Positions 6,586 through 11,267 of a stretch of 11,267 bases of DNA are shown in pieces. Under the pieces are notes generated by a model that was not told the DNA's origin, searched no databases, and was given only the letters and a program-made list of their open reading frames with translations. The first letter of the stretch is position 1. Every line of letters starts with the position of its first letter. Both the position numbers and the translations under genes were made by a program. The DNA lies in NCBI GenBank assembly GCA_035290965.1, contig DATDTD010000069.1, positions 1 to 11,267 of the forward strand, given 5' to 3'. The stretch is from JAGVNX01 sp035290965 (GTDB lineage: Archaea; Iainarchaeota; Iainarchaeia; Iainarchaeales; GCA-2688035).

Positions 6586-6742
6586 TCAGTTGCCGACAAT
6601 TTGTCGATAACTCAATTTCAAGTCGGTTACAAATTGTAACCTACTTCAAGGGATTTTCAGTTGTACACAAAATGTGGACAACTCAATCGTTAACAAAATG
6701 TTTACAACTGAAACCAAAGGGTAGGTACAACTTGTACACTCC
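6586..6742. repeat. Array of five related palindromes (operator/iteron-like)
   Basis: Five imperfect palindromes share the core ACAA-N-(T/A)TGT, centred at 6600, 6633, 6671, 6697 and 6731 (spacings 33, 38, 26 and 34). Unit 2, GGTTACAAATTGTAACC (6625-6641), is a perfect 17-mer, extendable with one mismatch to 6620-6646. Unit 5 has the perfect 13-mer GTACAACTTGTAC. Units 1 and 3 are 23-nt forms flanked by GTT/AAC. The base next to the core changes as G, T, C, A, T on the left while its partner on the right changes as C, A, G, T, A, always restoring pairing. ATTTTCAGTTG occurs twice (before units 1 and 3), and ACTCAAT follows units 1 and 3. The array fills the gap between the divergent exonuclease and orphan genes. 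Candidate multi-site operator, iteron-like origin, or hairpin RNA. Confidence 0.75.
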
Positions 6743-6754
6743 CTTCAAAGCAGA

Positions 6755-6780
6755 TTTCCGTTATTCTTCAATAGCGGAAA
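6755..6780. other. Strong 11-bp hairpin with CTTC loop
   Basis: TTTCCGTTATT pairs with AATAGCGGAAA around a CTTC loop. All 11 positions pair, one as a T/G wobble. It lies between the palindrome array and the orphan gene's promoter. It has a different sequence from the array units and a tighter stem-loop, so it may act as RNA or as a separate protein site. Confidence 0.65.
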
Positions 6781-6793
6781 CCTTGTTTCGATA

Positions 6794-6815
6794 GGCATTT
6801 AAAAAGTTCAATGCC
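6794..6815. repeat. Inverted repeat GGCATT/AATGCC next to the orphan-gene promoter
   Basis: Perfect 6-bp arms (6794-6799 and 6810-6815) are separated by TAAAAAGTTC. It ends 4 bp before the TATA-like box at 6819, in the position expected for an upstream regulator or the BRE region. The ATG at 6811 lies inside the right arm and is not the preferred start. Confidence 0.4.
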
Positions 6816-6818
6816 AGT

Positions 6819-6830
6819 CTTTTTACAATT
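6819..6830 (+). promoter_or_regulatory. TATA-like box of the orphan gene
   Basis: CTTTTTACAATT, with its A at 6825, is exactly 25 nt before ATG 6850, matching the spacing at 3208, 4620 and 5609. This decides the start of the next gene. Confidence 0.5.
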
Positions 6831-6849
6831 GTTTTTCTGGTTGGCGCGT

Positions 6850-7893
6850 ATGAATTGTATTGGAATTGATTCTGTTTTGTTGACTCAGAAGAAAGAGCGG
6901 CGTTTAAGAAAGTCGATTGTAAGCAAGGGCTTGTTGGGGCTTGGGGTGGAAGTCAATGACTTGCCTGGCTTTAAGGTCGAATACAAAAATGCAATGAGAA
7001 AGATTTTTGAAAAAAATAACCGAGAGTATAAGCGTCCCGTGTATTGTGCTCATGATTTGACAAGTGTTTTTGGTTTTGAAACAATTGATTCGGAGTATGC
7101 ACTTTTACACGAGTTCAAAGAGCTCATTTTGCCGAAGATAGAAAAGATACATTTTTTTTATACTTATATTTTTGGATTAAAGGACAATCTGGTTTCAATT
7201 TATGGAAAAAGCCCTGCGTATGCTAAAATTCCGTTGCTCTCCCTTGAAAAAGAAGTTCAGGATTTTTATGACTTGATTTCAAACAGTTATCCGATGCTTT
7301 GCGCTTGGGAACTCAAAAATTATGATATTTCAGCCAAATTGTTTTTGGATAATTTTCAGGGGCGTGTCTCTCCCGCATGGTCTCAATTAACAGGTGCCGC
7401 AGATATTTCGGTTTATTACAAAGGCGACCAGTGCCATGAATTGATATCTGCCGCAGACCTGTTGCTTAAACTTGCTAAAATTAAAATGCTTCCGAATATT
7501 TCCTGTTTCTTGGAAAGCGAAATTCAAAAAACCGGCGCATTGTTTGGAGATAAGTTCAGGCCTTATTTTATTGGAAAAAGATGCCTGAACCAGATCACGC
7601 CGGATTCTCCTGCGCAGATAAGGCATGAGCATTTGGCAAAACACCCGATTTATTATATTATCAAAGAAAATCCAAAGGAAGAAAATGAAGAAACAACGAT
7701 TATTGAAAACAGCCCTGTTTTTGACAAAATGATAAAAGAGATTGCTTCTTTGGACGGCTGTTTCAAATATTTTCATCCTGATGATTCCCGCCTGATAAAG
7801 CAAGGTGACAAAATAGTTGCGTTTGGGGATAGGGGTGAAAAAAAATTCAAAGAATTAGAAAAACTTGAGTATCCAATAAAAAAGTTCTCTTAA
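6850..7893 (+). CDS. Unrecognised 347-aa protein, possibly RNase H-like fold
   Basis: 347 aa from ATG 6850, or 360 aa if ATG 6811 is used; the promoter spacing favours 6850, and the extra 13 residues are only a hydrophobic stretch. No family recognised. Visible pieces: a first strand MNCIGIDSVLL followed by a basic helix; VYCAHDL near 59-65; strand-like IHFFYTYIFG; MLCAWELKNYD; ISVYYKGDQCHELISAADLLLKL; and an acidic region KENPKEENEETTIIEN near 275-290. A first-strand Asp plus a late strand followed by an AAD-start helix recalls RNase H-fold proteins such as the DUF3800 group, but this is a weak resemblance. There are no membrane segments or signal peptide, so it is probably cytoplasmic. It follows the palindrome array and hairpin, and is the natural candidate to bind or depend on them. 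Confidence 0.8.
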   Translation: MNCIGIDSVLLTQKKERRLRKSIVSKGLLGLGVEVNDLPGFKVEYKNAMRKIFEKNNREYKRPVYCAHDLTSVFGFETIDSEYALLHEFKELILPKIEKIHFFYTYIFGLKDNLVSIYGKSPAYAKIPLLSLEKEVQDFYDLISNSYPMLCAWELKNYDISAKLFLDNFQGRVSPAWSQLTGAADISVYYKGDQCHELISAADLLLKLAKIKMLPNISCFLESEIQKTGALFGDKFRPYFIGKRCLNQITPDSPAQIRHEHLAKHPIYYIIKENPKEENEETTIIENSPVFDKMIKEIASLDGCFKYFHPDDSRLIKQGDKIVAFGDRGEKKFKELEKLEYPIKKFS

Positions 7894-7908
7894 AATATAT
7901 AGTATTTT

Positions 7909-7938
7909 GCTTCAGCTCCCGACGTGGGTTGCTGAAGT
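7909..7938. other. Hairpin after the orphan gene
   Basis: CTTCAGC (7910-7916) pairs with GCTGAAG (7931-7937), extended by a G/T pair outside, and an inner CCC/GGG pair encloses GACGT. It starts 16 bp after the orphan stop and lacks an immediate T-tract, so it is not a classical terminator. It may stabilise the 3' end or belong to a small RNA. The 180 bp from 7894 to 8073 hold only this hairpin and the PIN-gene promoter box. Confidence 0.5.
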
Positions 7939-8042
7939 AAATAACTATTATTGCCTTGTTCTTTAAAAAACTATCTTTATGTATAAGTTGAATGCTTATT
8001 GTGGCTCTTCAAACTTTGGCAATTGTCGTATTCTCAAATCTG

Positions 8043-8050
8043 TTTTTATA
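8043..8050 (+). promoter_or_regulatory. TATA-like box of the PIN gene
   Basis: TTTTTATA, with its first A at 8048, is 26 nt before ATG 8074. This supports the shorter start over an in-frame upstream start at 7999. Confidence 0.5.
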
Positions 8051-8073
8051 GTGCCTGTTATTTGTTGCTTTTT

Positions 8074-8505
8074 ATGCCGGACGCTATTGTAAGAAAGTTT
8101 TATCTGGATACTGCCATTTGGCGGGATTTTTTTGAGGACAGGTCTGACGGCATGCGTCCTTTAGGGGAGTTTGCTTTTAGTTTTTTGAAGAATTGCGGGA
8201 AAAATGGCTGCACTGTTTTTTATTCGGATTTGGTTGTACAGGAATTAAAGGAGGATTATTCCGATGAACAAATAAGAGAACTTTTTTCTCCATTTAGGGT
8301 TTTTCTTGTGGAAGTGGTTATTTCGAATGAACAGATTTTGGAAGCGCGAAAAATCTCTTCTTCTGTAAAAGGAACTCACGTTAAAGATGTGATTCACGCA
8401 GTATTGGCTCGTGATAACTGTGCAGTAATGATAACAAGGGACAGGCATTTTGATGTTTTAACGGGTTTGGTTGAGGTTTCAAAACCCGAGGATATTCATT
8501 TTTGA
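8074..8505 (+). CDS. PIN-domain ribonuclease (VapC-like)
   Basis: 143 aa, the usual size for a single PIN domain. The acidic residues that bind the metal are visible: D12 in FYLDTAIW, E57 in SDLVVQELKEDY, D105 in THVKDVIHAVLA and D123 in MITRDRHF. The final ITRDRHFD block is typical of VapC-type toxins, which cleave tRNA or rRNA, though some PIN proteins act in RNA processing. No co-directional antitoxin gene precedes it. The next gene, a ribbon-helix-helix protein, is on the opposite strand and overlaps it tail-to-tail by 10 bp (8496-8505). That is unusual for a vapBC pair, where the antitoxin normally comes first in one operon. ATG 8074 is preferred from promoter spacing and domain start. 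Confidence 0.88.
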   Translation: MPDAIVRKFYLDTAIWRDFFEDRSDGMRPLGEFAFSFLKNCGKNGCTVFYSDLVVQELKEDYSDEQIRELFSPFRVFLVEVVISNEQILEARKISSSVKGTHVKDVIHAVLARDNCAVMITRDRHFDVLTGLVEVSKPEDIHF

Positions 8506-8789
8506 GCAAATTTTTTTTCCAGCTTTGCTATATACTCTTCTGCGGCTTTTTCAGTGATTTTTCTGAATTCTTCGTCTGTTTTTGCCTTTCCTTTTCCCTT
8601 TAATATTCCTCTTGCCGCATAAAGCGCTTCCCAGGCTTTTTTCTTTGCCCTTTCCTCTTCCAACATCTGAAGTTTTGTCCTTATTGCGTCCCGTAAAAAA
8701 TCTGATTTTGTGCTGTAATGAAACTCTTTAATTCCGCGTTCAACCTGTTTCAAAACAGGCTTTTCCAGTTTAAAGCTTACATACTCCAT
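8496..8789 (-). CDS. Ribbon-helix-helix (CopG/VapB-like) DNA-binding protein, candidate antitoxin
   Basis: 97 aa from ATG 8789. The N-terminus fits an RHH dimer: strand EYVSFKLEKP, helix VLKQVERGIKEF, turn YSTKSD and helix FLRDAIRTKLQMLEEE (about 2-47). A long charged helical tail (48-97, AKKKAWEALYAARG then KTDEEFRKITEKAAEEYIAKLEKKF) could wrap a partner, as antitoxin tails do. A GTG at 8804 in frame would add five residues, but it lies inside the operator-like repeats and would be only 11 nt from the TATA box. It is convergent with the PIN gene, sharing 10 bp of 3' sequence. Pairing with the PIN protein is inferred from adjacency and family only. Confidence 0.85.
   Translation of the reverse strand: MEYVSFKLEKPVLKQVERGIKEFHYSTKSDFLRDAIRTKLQMLEEERAKKKAWEALYAARGILKGKGKAKTDEEFRKITEKAAEEYIAKLEKKFAQK
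8511..8518 (+). terminator. T8 tract after the PIN gene
   Basis: Eight consecutive T begin 6 nt after the PIN stop, inside the 3' end of the opposing RHH gene. They would terminate PIN transcription and limit the antisense overlap with RHH mRNA to a few tens of bases. Confidence 0.45.
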
Positions 8790-8813
8790 AACACATTGTA
8801 ACACGAAATGTTA
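8789..8813. promoter_or_regulatory. Operator-like TAACA array upstream of the RHH gene
   Basis: TAACA occurs at 8789 and 8799, and its inverse TGTTA at 8809, in exact 10-bp steps so all lie on one face of the helix. The array spans the space between the TATA-like box (8811-8821) and the RHH start codon. RHH proteins commonly autoregulate through short direct or inverted repeats spaced about one turn apart, so this is a likely self-operator. Confidence 0.5.
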
Positions 8814-8821
8814 TTAAAAAA
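8811..8821 (-). promoter_or_regulatory. TATA-like box of the RHH gene
   Basis: Minus-strand TTTTTTAATAA, with its first A at 8815, is 26 nt before ATG 8789. It lies in the 62-bp gap after alaX on the same strand, so the RHH gene has its own promoter and need not depend on alaX transcription. Confidence 0.5.
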
Positions 8822-8851
8822 CCTGCGGCTTTGGCGGTTTCCCCTATTCTT

Positions 8852-9568
8852 CTATTCTTCCAGTTCCCAGTATATTCTTCTGTTGTTTTTTCCCTGGTTC
8901 ATTAGCTTTGTTATTTTTACTCTGCCGATTTCTCCTGTTTTCTTTACGTGTGTTCCGCCGTCTGCGCTTGTGTCTATTTCCCCTATTTTTATGAGCCTGA
9001 ATTCGTTGAGTGCTTTTGGCAGTTTGTCTTTCAGCCTGAATAATTCCGGGTTTTTGAATGCTTCTTCCCTTGAAACAAAGCTTATTGTAATGTCCAAGTT
9101 CTGCGCTATTATCCTGTTTGCCTCTTCTTCAATCCCATTCAGAATTTCGCGGTCGAATTTTTCCAGGTCAAAATCCATTCTGCTGTGCTCCAACCCCAAT
9201 TGATTTCCTGAAACCAGCACGCCAAGCTTTCTCCAAATAACATTATGTATAACATGCGCAGAGCTGTGCATTCTCATTAACTTGTATCTTCTTTCCCAGT
9301 CAATCACACAATGCACTTCTTCTCCAACAAGCAGTCCTTCATGATCAACTTCATGGCTCACGCTTTCACCGAGCGCCTTTGAAAAAACCACTTTGAACTC
9401 TGCGCCATCGCTCTTTCTCTTTACCACTCCAAAATCGCACGGCTGGCCACCCTGCTCGGGATAAAACGCGGTTTGATTAAGCACGACAAACTTGGCGTTC
9501 TGAACGCCCTCAACGCGCGCATCGAATTCTCTAAGGTAAGAATCGGAAAGCCAGAGTTTGGAAGTCAT
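8852..9568 (-). CDS. alaX: AlaX-type alanyl-tRNA editing protein
   Basis: 238 aa, the size of AlaX-M. It carries the AlaRS second-additional-domain signature FYPEQGGQPCDF (35-46), the zinc-binding HSSAH (H101, H105) and DGGTHVKKTGEIG (H207). AlaX proteins are free-standing copies of the AlaRS editing domain that hydrolyse Ser-tRNA(Ala) (and Gly-tRNA(Ala) for some), acting in trans in the cytoplasm. The position before GGTH, Cys in AlaRS, is Asp203 here; I believe some AlaX-M proteins share this but could not check. The 3' end is 62 bp from the RHH gene on the same strand. No strong TATA box is seen at the 25-nt position; AT-rich TATAAA (minus strand, 9585-9580) is the nearest candidate. Confidence 0.93.
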   Translation of the reverse strand: MTSKLWLSDSYLREFDARVEGVQNAKFVVLNQTAFYPEQGGQPCDFGVVKRKSDGAEFKVVFSKALGESVSHEVDHEGLLVGEEVHCVIDWERRYKLMRMHSSAHVIHNVIWRKLGVLVSGNQLGLEHSRMDFDLEKFDREILNGIEEEANRIIAQNLDITISFVSREEAFKNPELFRLKDKLPKALNEFRLIKIGEIDTSADGGTHVKKTGEIGRVKITKLMNQGKNNRRIYWELEE

Positions 9569-9620
9569 TTTATTCGCCTTTTATAGTGTATTATTGTGTT
9601 GATATTTTTGTGTGTTAAAG

Positions 9621-9640
9621 TATATCACTATAGTGATATA
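9621..9640. repeat. Perfect 20-nt palindrome upstream of alaX
   Basis: TATATCACTATAGTGATATA is its own reverse complement over all 20 positions. It lies 53-72 bp upstream of the alaX start, in the 257-bp gap between alaX and the ATPase gene. The perfect symmetry suits a dimeric repressor site. It could act on either divergent gene, but it is nearer alaX. Confidence 0.6.
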
Positions 9641-9663
9641 AAAAATAAATTAAAATCCTTTCC

Positions 9664-9706
9664 AAAGTGGAACAAAAAACGTTCCACTTTAACCGATAAG
9701 TGGAAC
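9664..9706. repeat. Three AAGTGGAAC half-sites allowing two exclusive hairpins
   Basis: AAAGTGGAAC (9664-9673), its inverse GTTCCACTTT (9681-9690) and AAGTGGAAC again (9698-9706) are arranged forward, inverse, forward. The middle copy can pair with the first (10 bp, 7-nt loop AAAAAAC) or with the third (9 bp, 8-nt loop), but not both. The repeat lies 120-160 bp upstream of the ATPase start, beyond its TATA box, so it acts more likely as DNA operators than as a leader RNA of that gene. Confidence 0.65.
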
Positions 9707-9790
9707 TTAAAACATGCCATCAACTTGCCTTCAACATTGTAATGGGATTAATTGCCTTGCTTTGATGCAACTTCAAGAATATAAACACCA

Positions 9791-9806
9791 TTATATTTAA
9801 ATATAA
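9791..9806 (+). promoter_or_regulatory. Palindromic TATA box of the DUF234-type ATPase gene
   Basis: TTATATTTAAATATAA is a perfect 16-nt palindrome centred about 27 nt before ATG 9826, the distance expected for an archaeal TATA box with a leaderless message. The 9707-9790 stretch before it shows nothing else I can support. Confidence 0.6.
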
Positions 9807-9825
9807 GTTTGTTTATAATGATTAT

Positions 9826-11226
9826 ATGTTTTATAATCGGCTTGTGGAATTGGCTTTTTTGGAAAGTAAATGGAGCGAAAGCCAGGCCAACTTGCTGGTT
9901 GTTTATGGCCGAAGGCGTTTGGGAAAGACTGAATTAGTTAAAGAATTTATTAATGGAAAGCGTTCGCTTTACTTGTTTGTGAATGATGCGGAAGAAAAAG
10001 TGCTTTTGGATTCTTTTGCCCAGGAAATGCAGCGCCAGTTGAACGTGTCTTATGCTTTGCCGAGCGTTTCTTCTTTTTTTGACGCGCTGGTTGACTTGTC
10101 CAATCATAAAATAATTGTTGTTTTTGACGAATTCCAGCGTTTCAAAACCAATGCGCCGCAATTTATTACAGAATTGCAAAATCGCTGGGACAATGACTTA
10201 AGAAAGCGGAAACTCCTGCTTTTGCTGGTTGGTTCTTCAATTGGAATGATGCAGCGCATTGCCTTAAGCCCGGGCGGAGCCTTGTACAAGCGGAAAACAG
10301 GATTATTGCAAATTCTTCCATTTCCTTACAGTGAATTCAGGAAAGTGTTCTCAAAGTATGCTGAAGAAGAATGCATCAGCCTGTACTCGATTTTTGGCGG
10401 AACCCCTGATTATTTTACAAAAATCAGTTCTTCCGATGTTGAAAAGGAATTGTTGGGTTTGATTTTACAAAAAGAAGCCCCTTTGTATGATGAGCCGCAA
10501 AACCTGTTGGAAACTGAAAGCAAGCGCAGCGGCAGATACAACACTATTTTGCAAAGCATTGCCAAAGGCAAAACCACGTTAAAGGAAATTTCAGACCAAT
10601 TGCACCTGCCCCAGTCAAGCATTCCGCCTTACCTGAAAGAATTGTGCAGTTTGCTTGATATTATTCAGTTTGACGAGCCGGTTTTTGGAAAGAAAAAAAA
10701 TAATCGTTTTCGCTTCAAAGACCCTTTCTTTGCTTTTTGGTACCTGTTTATTTATCCAAACAGAAGCACTTTAGAAATAAAGAATCCCAAACCCGTAATT
10801 GACCAAATTCAGGCACAACGCTCTTCTTTTGAAGGCAGGGTTTTTGAAGAAATTGCAAGAGAATTGCTGCTTTTCAGGAATAATGGAAAAATTGGCAATA
10901 TTCAATTATCAATAACTCGGATTGGGCGCTGGTGGGACAGGAAAGGAACTGCAGAAATTGACATTGTCGCAAAAAACCATACAGGCACTCTCTTAGGCGA
11001 AGTACGCTATACCAACAAGCCAATGGAATATGACATAATTCAAGATTTGGTTGAACGAAAACAAAAACTCTTGTTCGAAACCGGAAAAATGCCAAGCGGA
11101 AAAATCCAATACGTTTTCTTCTCAAAAAACGGTTTTTCAAACCAATGCAAAAAATACGCCGAACAAATAAACGCAGAATTAATAGACTTAAAACGCCTTT
11201 CCCAACTATTCGAAAACAAACAATAA
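9826..11226 (+). CDS. Archaeal ATPase with C-terminal DUF234 (PD-(D/E)XK-like) domain
   Basis: 466 aa, full length for the ATPase_2 plus DUF234 family. The N-terminus MFYNRLVELAFLE leads into Walker A VVYGRRRLGKTEL (GRRRLGKT 28-35). Walker B is IIVVFDEFQRF (96-106) and a sensor-1 region is LLLLVGSSIG (131-140). A winged-helix region follows at about 235-300 (TTLKEISDQLHLPQSSIPPYLKEL). The C-terminal domain carries an RVFEEIARELL helix (E341/E342), then AEIDIVAK (D379) and GEVRYTNKP (E392, R394), the layout of a PD-(D/E)XK nuclease fold with Arg where Lys is usual. These STAND/AAA-type ATPases are expanded in archaea; their function is uncertain and some are thought to be mobile or defence-linked. 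The winged helix suggests DNA binding. Confidence 0.92.
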   Translation: MFYNRLVELAFLESKWSESQANLLVVYGRRRLGKTELVKEFINGKRSLYLFVNDAEEKVLLDSFAQEMQRQLNVSYALPSVSSFFDALVDLSNHKIIVVFDEFQRFKTNAPQFITELQNRWDNDLRKRKLLLLLVGSSIGMMQRIALSPGGALYKRKTGLLQILPFPYSEFRKVFSKYAEEECISLYSIFGGTPDYFTKISSSDVEKELLGLILQKEAPLYDEPQNLLETESKRSGRYNTILQSIAKGKTTLKEISDQLHLPQSSIPPYLKELCSLLDIIQFDEPVFGKKKNNRFRFKDPFFAFWYLFIYPNRSTLEIKNPKPVIDQIQAQRSSFEGRVFEEIARELLLFRNNGKIGNIQLSITRIGRWWDRKGTAEIDIVAKNHTGTLLGEVRYTNKPMEYDIIQDLVERKQKLLFETGKMPSGKIQYVFFSKNGFSNQCKKYAEQINAELIDLKRLSQLFENKQ

Positions 11227-11237
11227 AAAACAAAAAA

Positions 11238-11266
11238 CCAAAACCGCACGGCTACCCACCCCGCTC
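11238..11266 (-). pseudogene. Possible remnant of an alaX-like GGQP segment (cut by window end)
   Basis: These 29 bases match the alaX segment 9429-9457 in the same orientation at 25 of 29 positions by eye. That segment encodes the conserved EQGGQPCDFG. Read in the alaX frame on the minus strand the copy has Arg for the first Gln and a TAG stop in place of the second, so it is not a working copy in that frame. The match stops abruptly on the ATPase side. The rest of the element, if any, is beyond the window. Confidence 0.45.
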
Positions 11267-11267
11267 C

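Noticed and set aside
6586..6742. CRISPR array
   Set aside because: The units are palindromes that differ from each other and are irregularly spaced (26-38 bp), with no constant repeat or unique spacers of even length, and no cas genes nearby.
6811..6849. Upstream ATG as start of the orphan protein
   Set aside because: It would lie upstream of the TATA-like box at 6819-6830, inside an inverted repeat, and would add only a hydrophobic stretch before the first strand.
7999..8073. Extended N-terminus of the PIN protein
   Set aside because: The added 25 residues precede the usual start of the PIN fold, and the promoter box at 8043-8050 lies within them; ATG 8074 is 26 nt after it.
9664..9690. 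Intrinsic terminator
   Set aside because: The stem is followed by no T-tract on either strand and both flanking genes start, not end, toward this gap.
11238..11267. Pyrrolysine or stop-readthrough alaX copy
   Set aside because: Only 30 bases are visible, there are further substitutions, and the homology ends abruptly, so decay is simpler than recoding.

Overview
The window looks like chromosome from an archaeon, most likely a small-genome DPANN-type lineage such as Diapherotrites or Micrarchaeota (inference). The evidence is a HerA/DUF87-type ATPase, a trans-editing AlaX protein, a DUF234-type archaeal ATPase, a compact tRNA-Trp gene with no encoded CCA, and AT-rich boxes almost exactly 25-27 nt upstream of start codons. 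That last pattern is typical of archaeal TATA boxes driving leaderless mRNAs. Genes are densely packed and the strand changes often.

Left part (1-3100, minus strand): one long gene runs off the left edge. It encodes a HerA-like ATPase whose Walker A motif is split by a 437-codon intein carrying a LAGLIDADG-type homing endonuclease domain. Because the gene has no stop inside the window it is easily missed, and every long plus-strand frame over it is a shadow. An intronless tRNA-Trp(CCA) gene lies just upstream on the same strand.

Middle part (3200-6530): a small multi-pass membrane protein (+); a minus-strand pair of a DJ-1/PfpI protein followed by a COG4900-like metallopeptidase; and, divergent from that pair across only 52 bp, a plus-strand run of an FMN-reductase-like flavoprotein, a two-helix membrane protein and a lipoprotein blue-copper (cupredoxin) protein. 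A DEDD-type 3'-5' exonuclease (-) follows.

Right part (6530-11267) is more accessory in character. An array of five related palindromes at irregular spacing, whose flanking bases co-vary to preserve symmetry, is followed by a strong hairpin and then an unrecognised 347-aa protein. Next come a PIN-domain protein and a ribbon-helix-helix protein arranged tail-to-tail with overlapping 3' ends. The RHH gene has a 10-bp-periodic TAACA operator-like array between its TATA box and its start. An alaX gene and a palindrome-rich intergenic region lead to a full-length DUF234-type ATPase. The last 29-30 bases resemble a decayed copy of the alaX GGQP-motif segment, so the ATPase may sit between an intact alaX and an alaX remnant.

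The best candidates for something undescribed are the covarying palindrome array with its neighbouring orphan gene, the convergent PIN/RHH pair with its operator, the three-half-site switch-like repeat before the ATPase, and the alaX-like remnant. All functional calls come from reading motifs by eye; no database search was possible.
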